The notes: generated by a model from the letters alone, not told the origin. DNA of 64,000 nt from Burkholderia arboris (GCF_902499125.1 NZ_CABVPX010000017.1:108989-172988); one strand, 5' to 3'. Positions 1 to 8,777 are shown, numbered from the stretch's first letter. Program-made: numbers and translations.

Positions 1-412
1 ACAGATAGTAGCGTTCGGCGCGCGAGATCGCCGGCACGCGCAACGCGTCAAGCTCGTGCAGGTGATGACGCTCGACGACGATCGTGCCGCCGCCGTGCCA
101 CAGCGGCTGTTCGCCGAGATGCTGCTCGAGATCGCGCTGCGGCACGATGGCCGGATTCAGCAGTACGGCCTTCCAGCCATGCTTTTCGGCCAGCCACGTC
201 GCGTAATAGCCGCCGAGCGAGCTGCCGACGACGGTCACGTCGCGCGCACCGGCCACCTCGGCCTCCGCGACCGCGATCGCTTCGAGCGGCGACACCGACA
301 GCGACGGGCACCGCCACTCGCCGGTGCGGCCGAGTTCGGCCATGCGGGCGGCGAGCAGCCGCGACTTCTGCGATTCCGGCGACGACCGGAAGCCGTGCAG
401 ATACAGGATCAC
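1..412 (-). CDS. YqiA/YcfP-family alpha/beta-fold esterase (3' part missing)
   Basis: Reading leftward from a GTG at 412, the protein opens with ILYLHGFRSSP (residues 2-12), the oxyanion-side strand of small alpha/beta hydrolases. GSSLGGYY follows at 63-70, so Ser65 is the likely nucleophile of the G-x-S-x-G elbow. This pair of motifs is typical of the YqiA/YcfP esterase family. About 137 codons are visible; the family usually has about 190, so the catalytic Asp/His end lies outside the window. The GTG start overlaps the mpl stop as GTGA, which suggests translational coupling with mpl. The physiological substrate is not known from the sequence. The family call is firm; the start is inferred from the overlap. 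Confidence 0.85.
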   Translation of the reverse strand, partial: MILYLHGFRSSPESQKSRLLAARMAELGRTGEWRCPSLSVSPLEAIAVAEAEVAGARDVTVVGSSLGGYYATWLAEKHGWKAVLLNPAIVPQRDLEQHLGEQPLWHGGGTIVVERHHLHELDALRVPAISRAERYYL

Positions 413-1794
413 GTGCGGCTCCCGAGCGCGTCGAGCAGCTTCTGGTGCACGCCGCCGAAGCCACCGTTGCTCATCACGAGCACGTGGTCGCCCGGACGCG
501 CGGCCTCGACCACCGCCTTCACCAGCAGATGCAGATCGTCGAACGTGCGGGCACGGTCGCCAAGCGGCGCCAGCGCCTCTGCAAGATTCCAGCCGAGCGC
601 GTCGCGCCCCGCCGGCGCGCCGTAGCCGAACACGAGATCGGCGTCGGCGAGGCTCGCCGGCAATTGCGACTTCATCACGCCGAGCTTCATCGTGTTCGAG
701 CGCGGCTCGAGTACGGCGAGGATGCGGGCATTCTGGCCGCCGATGCGCGCACGAAGGCCGGCGATCGTGGTTTCGATCGCGGTCGGATGATGCGCAAAGT
801 CGTCGTAGACGGTCACGCCGTCGACGCTGCCGCGCACTTCCATCCGGCGCTTCACGTTGCGGAACGATGCGAGCGATTCGGCAGCCTGCGCGGGCGGCAC
901 GCCGACGTGGCGCGCAGCGGCGATCGCCGCGAGCGCGTTCATCCGGTTGTGATCGCCCTGCACCTGCCACGCGACTTCGCCGACGCGCCCGGCCTGCGAG
1001 TACACCGCGAAGCGCTCGTCGACCGGTACGCCGTCCTCGGCCGGCAGCGCCTGCCAGCCGCCGTCGACGCCGAAGCGTTCGACCTCGCTCCAGCAGCCGC
1101 GCGCCAGCACGCGCTCGAGCGCGTCCGAGCGGCCGTTCGTGACGATCCGGCCGACCCCGGGCACGGTGCGCACGAGATGATGGAATTGCGTCTCGATCGC
1201 GGCGAGATCCGGGAAGATGTCGGCGTGATCGAATTCAAGGTTGTTCAGCACCGCGGTACGCGGCCGGTAGTGGACGAACTTCGAGCGCTTGTCGAAGAAC
1301 GCGGTGTCGTACTCGTCGGCCTCGATCACGAAGAAGCTCGAATCGGTGAGCCGCGCCGACACGCCGAAGTTCAGCGGCACGCCGCCGATCAGGAAACCCG
1401 GGTTCAGGCCCGCGTCTTCCAGCAGCCAGGCGAGCATCGACGACGTGGTCGTCTTGCCGTGCGTGCCCGCGACCGCGAGCACCCATTTACCGGCCAGCAC
1501 GTGCTCGCCGAGCCACTGCGGGCCCGACACGTACGGCAGGCCGCGATCGAGGATCGCCTCCATCAGCGGGTTGCCGCGCGTGACGACGTTGCCGATCACG
1601 AACAGGTCCGGTTTCAGGTCGATCTGGTCGGCGCCGTAGCCCTCGATCAGCGTGATGCCCTGCGCCTCGAGCTGCGTGCTCATCGGCGGATAGACGCCCG
1701 CGTCGCAACCCGTCACCGTGTGGCCCGCCTCGCGCGCGAGTACGGCGAGACCGCCCATGAAGGTGCCGCAGATGCCAAGAATGTGGATGTGCAT
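409..1794 (-). CDS. mpl: UDP-N-acetylmuramate:L-alanyl-gamma-D-glutamyl-meso-diaminopimelate ligase
   Basis: Mpl joins recycled murein tripeptide to UDP-MurNAc in the cytosol, bypassing MurC, MurD and MurE. The 461-residue protein starts MHIHILGICGTFMGG, the characteristic Mpl N-terminus. It has the Mur-ligase ATP loop GTHGKT at 110-115, a central DEYDTAFFDKRSK segment and a C-terminal VYDDFAHHPTA motif that Mpl shares with MurC. Length is normal for the family. The ATG at 1794 is chosen because the conserved IHILGICGTFMGG starts right there; upstream codons in frame have no family character. It is followed by a coupled esterase gene. With ampD at 16672-17262 the window carries two steps of peptidoglycan recycling. 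Confidence 0.95.
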   Translation of the reverse strand: MHIHILGICGTFMGGLAVLAREAGHTVTGCDAGVYPPMSTQLEAQGITLIEGYGADQIDLKPDLFVIGNVVTRGNPLMEAILDRGLPYVSGPQWLGEHVLAGKWVLAVAGTHGKTTTSSMLAWLLEDAGLNPGFLIGGVPLNFGVSARLTDSSFFVIEADEYDTAFFDKRSKFVHYRPRTAVLNNLEFDHADIFPDLAAIETQFHHLVRTVPGVGRIVTNGRSDALERVLARGCWSEVERFGVDGGWQALPAEDGVPVDERFAVYSQAGRVGEVAWQVQGDHNRMNALAAIAAARHVGVPPAQAAESLASFRNVKRRMEVRGSVDGVTVYDDFAHHPTAIETTIAGLRARIGGQNARILAVLEPRSNTMKLGVMKSQLPASLADADLVFGYGAPAGRDALGWNLAEALAPLGDRARTFDDLHLLVKAVVEAARPGDHVLVMSNGGFGGVHQKLLDALGSRT

Positions 1795-2040
1795 AGATGA
1801 ATGCTTTCGCGCCGCCGGGCGCCGTCGATTCGGAAAGGATGCGTGTGCGTCGCGCCGGACAGGCCGTGCGGCCGGCGCCCGGCCAACGACTTTTGCCGCG
1901 ACACAAAGATGGCTATTGTAACTGACGGCCTGCGCTGCCCGGCGGCCCGAACGATGCGGGCGAACGCCACCCGCGCGCCGGGCGGCAGCCCGCCGCACCC
2001 GCGCTCGGGCGCTTCGGCGATCGAGTATGATTGCCGGATC

Positions 2041-2685
2041 ATGTCTCGCAAATCCCTTCTCGACCCGCGGCGCGTCCGCGAGGAAATCGCCCAGTCCGCC
2101 GCCCGCCTGATCGCGGAGGACGGCCTCGACTACGCCGGCGCGAAACGCAAAGCCGCGCGCCAGTTGCTGGGCGATTCCCGCATTGCCGGCGAATGGCTGC
2201 CGGATAACGACCAGATCGAGGAAGAACTGCGCGAGTACCTCGTGCTGTTCCAGAGCGATACGCAGCCGGACGAACTGCGCCGCCTGCGCGAAATCGCGCT
2301 CGACTGGATGCGCCGGCTCGCGGAGTTCCATCCTTATGTGACGGGCGCCGTGCTGAACGGCACCGCAAACGCGCATTCGGATATCCATTTGCAGGCATTC
2401 ACCGACAACCCGAAGGATGTCGCCATCTACCTGCTGAACCAGAACGTCCAGTACGACGTGTCCGAGACGCGGCACTTCGCGGGTCGCGCCGACGTCGAGA
2501 CGCTCAGTTTCCTGTGGCGCCCGCGGCGCGACATGGACGCAATCGGCATCCACCTCGCGCTCTATGCGAGCGACGACCTGCGCGGCGCGGTCAAGGCCGA
2601 TGCACGCGGCCGTGTCGCCCGCGCGGATGCCGCGACGCTGCGCGCGCTCGTCGAAGCAGGCAAGGCCCCTTCCGAACCGGAATGA
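2041..2685 (+). CDS. conserved uncharacterised protein, nucleotidyltransferase-like
   Basis: 214 residues. I do not recognise a characterised family. The N-terminal third is helical and basic (EEIAQSAARLIAEDGLDYAG near 14-33). The middle holds TGAVLNGTANAHSDIHLQAF, which looks like the G-[GS]...D-x-[DH]-L strand-turn-strand of minimal nucleotidyltransferase folds, although the second acid of the usual D-x-D is histidine here. No signal peptide or membrane segment is visible. It is divergent from mpl across a 246-base gap and is followed 7 bases later by a TlpA-like gene. A TATGAT hexamer at 2026-2031 lies only 10 bases from the ATG, so the leader may be very short. Homologues may carry a transferred murein-ligase name because of the neighbour; nothing here supports ligase activity. 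Confidence 0.75.
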   Translation: MSRKSLLDPRRVREEIAQSAARLIAEDGLDYAGAKRKAARQLLGDSRIAGEWLPDNDQIEEELREYLVLFQSDTQPDELRRLREIALDWMRRLAEFHPYVTGAVLNGTANAHSDIHLQAFTDNPKDVAIYLLNQNVQYDVSETRHFAGRADVETLSFLWRPRRDMDAIGIHLALYASDDLRGAVKADARGRVARADAATLRALVEAGKAPSEPE

Positions 2686-2692
2686 TTCAACG

Positions 2693-3244
2693 ATGATGAT
2701 GAAACGCATGTTGGCGCTCGCGGTCGTCGCGGCCGCCGCCGTTGCCGGCGGGCTCACCGCCGGCCATTGGTTCCGTGGCAGCGCCGACGACGGCGTCGCC
2801 GTCGCCGCGCCCGCCGCGCAGGGCAACCCGGTCGACCAGCTGTGGGCCGCATCGCTGACGGGCACCGACGGCAAGCCCGTCACGCTCGCCGCCTTCAAGG
2901 GCCAGAAGGTCGTCGTCAACTTCTGGGCATCGTGGTGCGGCCCGTGCGTCGAAGAAATGCCCGAGCTCGTTGCGCTGTCGCACCAATACAAGCAGAAAGG
3001 CATCCGTTTCGTCGGGATCGGCGTTGATTCCGAACAGAACGTGAAGAACTTTCTGCAGAAGGTGAAGGTCGACTATCCGGTTTTCGTCAGCGGATATGCG
3101 GGCGCCGATCTGGCCCGTAATTTCGGAAATACCGCCGGCGCATTGCCGTTCACGGTCGTCATCGACGAAACCGGCAAGATTCGCGAGACAAAATTGGGAC
3201 AAATCCAGCCGGCCGAGCTGAAAAAGACGCTCGACGCGCTGTAA
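2693..3244 (+). CDS. TlpA-family thiol:disulfide oxidoreductase, membrane-anchored
   Basis: 183 residues. An N-terminal hydrophobic segment (about 6-24) acts as an uncleaved anchor or signal, so the thioredoxin domain should face the periplasm. The active site is WCGPC at 81-85 in the context NFWASWCGPCVEEMP, the redox-active disulfide of the TlpA/ResA/CcmG group. GALPFTVVIDETG supplies the cis-proline segment. Such proteins reduce periplasmic disulfides, often for cytochrome c or oxidase assembly; the actual client cannot be told from the sequence. Three consecutive ATG codons (2693, 2696, 2699) make the exact start ambiguous. It lies 7 bases behind the nucleotidyltransferase-like gene and is probably co-transcribed with it. 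Confidence 0.88.
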   Translation: MMMKRMLALAVVAAAAVAGGLTAGHWFRGSADDGVAVAAPAAQGNPVDQLWAASLTGTDGKPVTLAAFKGQKVVVNFWASWCGPCVEEMPELVALSHQYKQKGIRFVGIGVDSEQNVKNFLQKVKVDYPVFVSGYAGADLARNFGNTAGALPFTVVIDETGKIRETKLGQIQPAELKKTLDAL

Positions 3245-3275
3245 CCGGCCCGAACGGCGGCCCGCACGTTGGCGG

Positions 3276-3304
3276 CGATTTGCGGGTCGATCACCGCAAT
3301 TTCG
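3276..3304 (+). terminator. possible weak terminator hairpin after the TlpA-like gene
   Basis: TTGCGG (3280-3285) and CCGCAA (3294-3299) form a stem, extendable with a bulge to flanking GCGA/TTTCGC. There is no run of T after it, so it is only a candidate. Confidence 0.3.
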
Positions 3305-3378
3305 CGTGAATTCGCCGATACTTTGCCGGCGCGCCGGTAATTCTTGCAGATTCGCCGCCGCTGGCCGTTCGGCAAAAC

Positions 3379-3408
3379 TAGACAAATTTCTCTAAATAGC
3401 GCTAAAGT
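3379..3408 (+). promoter_or_regulatory. candidate sigma-70 promoter for aroQ-accB-accC
   Basis: TAGACA at 3379-3384 and TAAAGT at 3403-3408 are separated by 18 bases in a locally AT-rich stretch just ahead of aroQ (start 3439). The match is moderate and the call is by inspection only. Confidence 0.4.
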
Positions 3409-3438
3409 TCGCGCAATTCCGCAGAAATAGAAGCGACC

Positions 3439-3891
3439 ATGACACGATTGCTGGTGCTGCACGGCCCCAACCTGAACCTTCTCGGCACCCGGGAACCGGA
3501 GGTGTACGGCCGCGTCACGCTCGCGCAGATCGATCAGGCGCTTGCCGCGCGCGCCCGGGAAGCCGGCGCCGAACTGTCGTCGTTCCAGAGCAACCATGAA
3601 GGCGCACTGGTCGACCGCATCCAGGCGGCGCGGGAGGAACAGACCGATTTCATCCTGATCAATCCGGCCGCATATACGCACACGAGCGTTGCGATCCGGG
3701 ACGCGATCGCCGGCGTTGGCATCCCGTTCGTCGAGGTTCACTTGTCGAACGTGCATCGCCGCGAAGCGTTCAGGCACCACTCCTACTTTTCCGACCAGGC
3801 CGAAGGCGTGATCTGCGGGCTCGGCTGGAAAGGTTATCTGTACGCGCTCGAGTACGCGCTGGACAAGCTGCAAGGCACGTCGCGCGGCTGA
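3439..3891 (+). CDS. aroQ: type II 3-dehydroquinate dehydratase
   Basis: Catalyses trans-dehydration of 3-dehydroquinate to 3-dehydroshikimate, the third step of the shikimate pathway, as a cytosolic dodecamer. The 150-residue length fits the type II family. Visible family motifs are HGPNLNLLGTREPEVYG with the catalytic Tyr23, NPAAYTH at 75-81, and VEVHLSNVHRRE with the catalytic His101 followed by the arginines. The gene stands immediately upstream of accB-accC, an arrangement common in proteobacteria, so aromatic and fatty-acid precursor supply may share a transcript. ATG at 3439 precedes the conserved LLVLHGPN strand directly. Confidence 0.97.
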   Translation: MTRLLVLHGPNLNLLGTREPEVYGRVTLAQIDQALAARAREAGAELSSFQSNHEGALVDRIQAAREEQTDFILINPAAYTHTSVAIRDAIAGVGIPFVEVHLSNVHRREAFRHHSYFSDQAEGVICGLGWKGYLYALEYALDKLQGTSRG

Positions 3892-3957
3892 TTTCGCGAT
3901 CTAGATTCAGCGCCGGCCCCTAACCGGCGCTTTCACGTATTGAAAGGGGAATTCCCG

Positions 3958-4431
3958 ATGGATCTTCGTAAGCTGAAAACTCTGATCGACCTCGTTTCCG
4001 AATCCGGCATCTCCGAGCTGGAAGTGACGGAAGGCGAAGGCAAGGTGCGCATCGTCAAGAACGCACCGCCGGTCTACGTGCAGCCGACGGCTGGGTATGC
4101 CCCGCAAGTCAGCGCGCCCGCTCCGTCGGCCGCGCTGCCGACCGAAGGCGCTGCCGCGCCGGCCGCGGGCGGCGCTGCCGCACCGGCCGTCCCGCAGGGC
4201 CACGTCGTGACGTCGCCGATGGTCGGCACGTTCTATCGCGCGCCGTCGCCGGGCGCGGACCCGTTCGTCCAGGTGGGCGACACGGTCAAGGAAGGCCAGA
4301 CGATCTGCATCATCGAAGCGATGAAGCTGCTCAACGAGATCGAGTCGGACAAGGCCGGCGTGATCAAGGAAATCCTCGTCGAGAACGGCCAGGCCGTCGA
4401 ATACGGCCAGCCGCTTTTCGTGATCGGCTAA
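3958..4431 (+). CDS. accB: acetyl-CoA carboxylase biotin carboxyl carrier protein
   Basis: 157 residues. The carrier subunit of acetyl-CoA carboxylase bears the biotin that shuttles CO2 from AccC to the carboxyltransferase. The N-terminal segment MDLRKLKTLIDLVSESGI is the conserved AccB start. An Ala/Pro-rich flexible linker runs through about 45-80. The biotinyl domain carries EAMKLLNEIE with the acceptor Lys123 in the standard E-A-M-K context. A clear ribosome site (GAAAGGGGA, 3942-3950) fixes the ATG at 3958 rather than an in-frame codon six residues upstream. accC follows after 85 bases. Confidence 0.97.
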   Translation: MDLRKLKTLIDLVSESGISELEVTEGEGKVRIVKNAPPVYVQPTAGYAPQVSAPAPSAALPTEGAAAPAAGGAAAPAVPQGHVVTSPMVGTFYRAPSPGADPFVQVGDTVKEGQTICIIEAMKLLNEIESDKAGVIKEILVENGQAVEYGQPLFVIG

Positions 4432-4516
4432 GCCCGCCGCGCGGCCCTGTCGGCCGCGCGCCGCCGATGCTCGCCAGGCGCCGTTCGCGCGCCCCTCGAA
4501 GAGACGAATACTCGCT

Positions 4517-5884
4517 ATGTTTGAAAAAATTCTCATTGCCAACCGCGGTGAAATCGCGCTGCGCATCCAGCGCGCGTGCCGCGAACTCGGCGTCAAGACG
4601 GTGGTCGTCTACTCGGAAGCCGACAAGGAAGCCAAGTACGTGCGCCTCGCAGACGAAGCCGTCTGTATCGGCCCGGCCCCGTCGAACCTGAGCTACCTGA
4701 ACATGCCGGCGCTGATCAGCGCCGCGGAAGTCACCGATGCCGAGGCGATCCACCCCGGCTACGGCTTCCTGTCGGAGAACGCCGATTTCGCGGAACGCGT
4801 CGAGCAGTCCGGCTTCACGTTCATCGGCCCGCGCCCGGAAACGATCCGGATGATGGGCGACAAGGTCACCGCGAAGCAGACGATGATCAAGACCGGCGTG
4901 CCGTGCGTGCCGGGTTCGGAAGGCGCGTTGCCGGACGATCCGAAGGAGATCGTCAAGATTGCGCGCGCGATCGGCTATCCGGTCATCATCAAGGCGGCGG
5001 GCGGCGGTGGCGGGCGCGGGATGCGCGTCGTGCACACCGAGGCTGCGCTCGTCAACGCGGTCAACATGACCCGCGAGGAAGCCGGCCGTGCGTTCGGCAA
5101 CCCGCAGGTGTACATGGAGAAGTTCCTCGAGAACCCGCGTCACATCGAAATCCAGGTGCTGTCGGACGCGTACAAGAACGCGATCTGGCTGGGCGAGCGC
5201 GACTGCTCGATGCAGCGCCGCCACCAGAAGGTGATCGAGGAAGCGCCGGCGCCCGGCATTCCGCGCCGCCTGATCGACCGCATCGGCGACCGCTGCGCCG
5301 ACGCGTGCAAGAAGATGGGCTACCTCGGTGCGGGCACGTTCGAATTCCTGTACGAGAACAACGAGTTCTACTTCATCGAGATGAACACGCGCGTGCAGGT
5401 CGAGCATCCGGTATCGGAGCTGATCACGGGCGTCGACATCGTGCAGGAACAGATCCGCATCGCGGCCGGCGAGAAGCTCACGCTGCGCCAGCGCGACATC
5501 CAGTTCCGCGGACATGCGATCGAATGCCGGATCAACGCGGAAGATCCGTTCAAGTTCACGCCGTCGCCGGGCCGGATCACGTCGTGGCATACGCCGGGCG
5601 GCCCCGGCGTGCGCGTCGATTCGCACGCCTACAATGGCTATTTCGTGCCGCCGAACTATGATTCGATGATCGGCAAGCTGATCACCTACGGCGCGACGCG
5701 CGAGCAGGCGATCCGCCGGATGCGCATCGCACTGTCGGAAATGGTCGTCGAAGGCATCCAGACCAACATCCCGCTGCACCGCGAGCTGATGATCGACTCG
5801 AAGTTCGTCGAAGGCGGCACCAGCATCCATTACCTCGAAAACCGGCTCGCGCAGAAGCAGCAGGTCGCACCGGAAGAAGCGTAA
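4517..5884 (+). CDS. accC: acetyl-CoA carboxylase biotin carboxylase subunit
   Basis: ATP-dependent carboxylation of the biotin on AccB with bicarbonate, the first half-reaction of malonyl-CoA synthesis. 455 residues, the usual length. It starts MFEKILIANRGEIA, has the glycine-rich ATP-grasp loop AAGGGGGRGM near 160-170, the metal-binding FIEMNTRVQVEHPV segment near 285-300 and the biotin-carboxylase C-terminal domain after about 335. The operon accB-accC is standard; prmA begins 2 bases after the accC stop, so the three genes are almost certainly one transcript. Confidence 0.97.
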   Translation: MFEKILIANRGEIALRIQRACRELGVKTVVVYSEADKEAKYVRLADEAVCIGPAPSNLSYLNMPALISAAEVTDAEAIHPGYGFLSENADFAERVEQSGFTFIGPRPETIRMMGDKVTAKQTMIKTGVPCVPGSEGALPDDPKEIVKIARAIGYPVIIKAAGGGGGRGMRVVHTEAALVNAVNMTREEAGRAFGNPQVYMEKFLENPRHIEIQVLSDAYKNAIWLGERDCSMQRRHQKVIEEAPAPGIPRRLIDRIGDRCADACKKMGYLGAGTFEFLYENNEFYFIEMNTRVQVEHPVSELITGVDIVQEQIRIAAGEKLTLRQRDIQFRGHAIECRINAEDPFKFTPSPGRITSWHTPGGPGVRVDSHAYNGYFVPPNYDSMIGKLITYGATREQAIRRMRIALSEMVVEGIQTNIPLHRELMIDSKFVEGGTSIHYLENRLAQKQQVAPEEA

Positions 5885-5886
5885 GC

Positions 5887-6789
5887 ATGAGCTATCGCGA
5901 ACTCGTCGTCGAGCTGGCCCGCGAGCATGCGGAGGCCCTGTCCGACGCGCTGCTCGATCTCGGCGCGCTGTCGGTGTCCGTCGAGGACGCCGACGCCGAC
6001 ACGCCCGACGAACAGCCGCTCTTCGGCGAGCCGGGCCTCGTGCCCGACCGTACCGCGTGGCAGCACTCGCGTGTGGTCGCGCTGCTGTCGGCCGACCATG
6101 AGCCGGCCGTGCTGCTCGCGGCCGCCGCGAACGAGATCGGTATCGCCGACACGCCGAAGTTCGTCGTCCGCGAAGTCGAGGAACAGGACTGGGTGCGGCT
6201 CACGCAGTCGCAGTTCGAGCCGATCCCGATCGGCGAGCGGATCTGGGTCGTGCCGTCGTGGCACGATGCGCCCGATCCCGGCGCGCTCGTCCTCGAACTG
6301 GATCCGGGCCTCGCATTCGGCACCGGCAGCCACCCCACGACGCGTCTGTGCATGGAGTGGCTCGAACAGTCGGTGAAGCCCGGCCAGTCGGTGCTCGACT
6401 ACGGCTGCGGCTCCGGCATTCTCGCGATCCTCGCGAAGAAATGCGGGGCGAACCCCGTGATCGGCATCGACATCGATCCGCAGGCGGTGGAATCGGCGCG
6501 GCAGAACAGCGAGCGCAACCGTGCGGAAGTCACGTACGGGCTGCCCGATGCATGCCCGGACGGCGAATTCGACATCGTCGTCGCGAACATCCTGTCGAAC
6601 CCGCTGAAGCTGATGGCGTCGATGCTCGCGTCGAAGGTCAAACCGGGCGGGCGCATCGCGCTGTCGGGCGTGCTCGCGCGCCAGGCGGACGAAGTCGCGG
6701 CCGTCTACGCGCGCTACGTCGACATCTCGGTCTGGCGCGAACACGAAGGTTGGGTATGCCTCGCCGGAACCCGGCGGGAAAGCCATTAG
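5887..6789 (+). CDS. prmA: ribosomal protein L11 methyltransferase
   Basis: 300 residues. PrmA trimethylates ribosomal protein L11 using S-adenosylmethionine. The N-terminal about 60 residues form the L11-recognition domain. The catalytic domain shows GTGSHPTTR near 145-153, the SAM-binding DYGCGSGILA near 169-178 and the NILSNP substrate motif near 233-238 (the family consensus is NIxAxP or NIxSNP). Start ATG at 5887 lies 2 bases after accC. The accC-prmA linkage is common in proteobacteria. Confidence 0.96.
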   Translation: MSYRELVVELAREHAEALSDALLDLGALSVSVEDADADTPDEQPLFGEPGLVPDRTAWQHSRVVALLSADHEPAVLLAAAANEIGIADTPKFVVREVEEQDWVRLTQSQFEPIPIGERIWVVPSWHDAPDPGALVLELDPGLAFGTGSHPTTRLCMEWLEQSVKPGQSVLDYGCGSGILAILAKKCGANPVIGIDIDPQAVESARQNSERNRAEVTYGLPDACPDGEFDIVVANILSNPLKLMASMLASKVKPGGRIALSGVLARQADEVAAVYARYVDISVWREHEGWVCLAGTRRESH

Positions 6790-6834
6790 AATAGCGCTGT
6801 CCTTCACTCTGGCCAGCAGGCCGCCCGGCTCGAC

Positions 6835-8199
6835 ATGCTTCTTGCGACGCGCTGCCCTCATTGCGAAACCGTCTTCCGGCTGCAGCAGGAACAGCTCTCG
6901 CTGCATCAGGGGCTCGTGCGCTGCGGGCATTGCCACGAAGTCTTCAATGCAGCCGAGTCGCTCGTTCCCGAGCACGCGCAGCAGCCCGAACCGGCCCTGA
7001 CCGGGACGGCTGCCGCGACGGACGGCCACGACGCACACCATCAGGCACCGCCAGCGCGGCTGTTCGCCGCCGACGCACCGGCCGGGTCGCCGTCCGACTC
7101 CGATTACAAGCCGGAAGGCTGGGACATGTGGGCGCCGTGGCTCGACGCCGGCGTCGATCCGTCGCTGCAGCACAGCGTCGAGACCGTGCGCACCGAGCCG
7201 CTGGTACCGCTCGCGCTCCCGTCAGTGGAAGCCGGCGTCGTTCACCTGTCCGGTACGCCCGCGTCGTTCGCGTCCTCCCCGGCCGAGCTGGAGCCGTCGG
7301 CTGCCGTCGCGCATGCGGACGAACCGCCTGCGCCGCCAACGCAGCACGAAGCACACGAATCACTCGAAACCGAAGAAGCATCGCCCGCGCCGGTCGAGCG
7401 CGACCCGCGCGAGCCCCGCTTCGTCGCCCACATTCCGTCGGAATCGGAAGCAACGCCCGATGCCGCCGAACCCGTCGGCCGCGCGCACTTCGCCGTGCCG
7501 GACGACGAAAGCGCACCGCGCGAACCGCGTTTCGCTTTCACGCCGGCACCGGCCGTCGCCGAAGCTGAAAGCGGATCCGAACCCGATGCCTTCGTCCGGC
7601 ACGACAAGACGCCGGCCGCGGCAGCAACCGAACCGGCCGCACCGTTCCCTGCCGCCCTGACCGACGACGACCGCCCGCACTTCGCCGTCACGCGCGAGAC
7701 GCGCGCGCCGCAGCCGCGCGGGATGCTCGACGGCTTTTTCGGCGGCCTCGTCGTCGCCGTGCTGGCCGTGCTGCTGGTCGCGCAACTCGCGTGGTGGCAA
7801 CGCGAAGCGCTGATGATCGGCTGGCCCGTCACGCAAGGCTGGTTCCGGCAGGCCTGCGCGCCGCTCGGCTGCACGGTCGCGCCGCCGCGCGCGATCGACG
7901 GGCTGCGGCTCGACGCAACCGACCTGCGCCAGCTCGACGGCCCGCGCGAGCTCGAACTGAAGGTCCCGCTGACGAACCGCTACCGCGTCCCGCTCGCGTA
8001 CCCGTCGCTCGAACTCACGCTGCTCGACGATACCAATCACGTCACCGTGCGCCGCGTGCTCGCGCCGCGCGACTACGTGCGCCCGGGCACGCCGATCGAC
8101 GCCGGGCTGCCGCCCGGCACGACGCAGACGATGGTCGTCCGCCTCGAAACGAACGGCACGCCCGCCTCGAATTTCCGCGTCCAGATCTTCTATCCGTGA
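6835..8199 (+). CDS. MJ0042-type zinc-ribbon and DUF3426 membrane protein
   Basis: 454 residues of unknown function. The first 40 residues form a zinc ribbon with CPHC and CGHC knuckles (LATRCPHCETVFR and VRCGHCHEVFN), the MJ0042 type. A long acidic, Pro/Ala/Glu-rich, low-complexity linker spans about 50-290. A single membrane segment (GGLVVAVLAVLLVAQLAWW, about 303-321) follows, then a C-terminal DUF3426 domain that should be periplasmic. This topology puts a cytosolic zinc sensor-like head on a membrane tether. It sits 45 bases after prmA, as in many betaproteobacteria, and is likely part of the accBC-prmA transcript. The role is not established and I do not infer one. Confidence 0.85.
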   Translation: MLLATRCPHCETVFRLQQEQLSLHQGLVRCGHCHEVFNAAESLVPEHAQQPEPALTGTAAATDGHDAHHQAPPARLFAADAPAGSPSDSDYKPEGWDMWAPWLDAGVDPSLQHSVETVRTEPLVPLALPSVEAGVVHLSGTPASFASSPAELEPSAAVAHADEPPAPPTQHEAHESLETEEASPAPVERDPREPRFVAHIPSESEATPDAAEPVGRAHFAVPDDESAPREPRFAFTPAPAVAEAESGSEPDAFVRHDKTPAAAATEPAAPFPAALTDDDRPHFAVTRETRAPQPRGMLDGFFGGLVVAVLAVLLVAQLAWWQREALMIGWPVTQGWFRQACAPLGCTVAPPRAIDGLRLDATDLRQLDGPRELELKVPLTNRYRVPLAYPSLELTLLDDTNHVTVRRVLAPRDYVRPGTPIDAGLPPGTTQTMVVRLETNGTPASNFRVQIFYP

Positions 8200-8273
8200 C
8201 GCGCCGCGGCGCGCGCATGCGCGCCCGTCTCAACCCGCGCGCCTCCATTGGCGCGCTATTTCGGAGCACGAAC

Positions 8274-8777
8274 ATGAGCAAAGTTACGCTGGGTGGCAAC
8301 CCGATCGATCTCGCCGGCACGTTCCCGGCCGTCGGCGCCCAAGCCGCCGATTTCAAGCTGGTCGGCAAGGACCTCGCCGACCTGTCGCTCGCCAGCTTCG
8401 CCGGCAAGCGCAAGGTGCTGAACATCGTGCCGAGCCTCGACACGCCGACCTGCGCGACGTCGACCCGCAAGTTCAACGAAGCCGCGTCGGCGCTCGACAA
8501 CACGGTCGTGGTCGTCGTGTCCGCCGACCTGCCGTTCGCCGCCACGCGCTTCTGCACGACCGAAGGCCTCGAGAACGTCGTGACGGCTTCGACGTTCCGC
8601 GCTGGCCGCGCGTTCGCGAACGCGTACGGCGTCGACGTGACGAGCGGCCCGCTGAACGGCCTGACCGCACGTGCAGTCGTCGTGCTCGACGCGCAGGACA
8701 AGGTGATCCACGCGGAACTCGTCGGCGAAATCAAGGACGAGCCGAACTACGATGCAGCGCTCGCCGCACTGAAGTAA
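8274..8777 (+). CDS. tpx: thiol peroxidase (Tpx-type peroxiredoxin)
   Basis: 167 residues. Reduces hydroperoxides through an atypical 2-Cys cycle. The peroxidatic cysteine is Cys60 in PSLDTPTCATSTRKF, and Cys94 in ATRFCTTEGLEN corresponds to the resolving cysteine of the Tpx family. There is no signal peptide. The ATG at 8274 is chosen because MSKVTLGGNPI is the family N-terminus and GGAGCA lies 7 bases upstream. The gene follows the DUF3426 gene after 74 bases. Members of this family normally depend on thioredoxin. Confidence 0.95.
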   Translation: MSKVTLGGNPIDLAGTFPAVGAQAADFKLVGKDLADLSLASFAGKRKVLNIVPSLDTPTCATSTRKFNEAASALDNTVVVVVSADLPFAATRFCTTEGLENVVTASTFRAGRAFANAYGVDVTSGPLNGLTARAVVVLDAQDKVIHAELVGEIKDEPNYDAALAALK

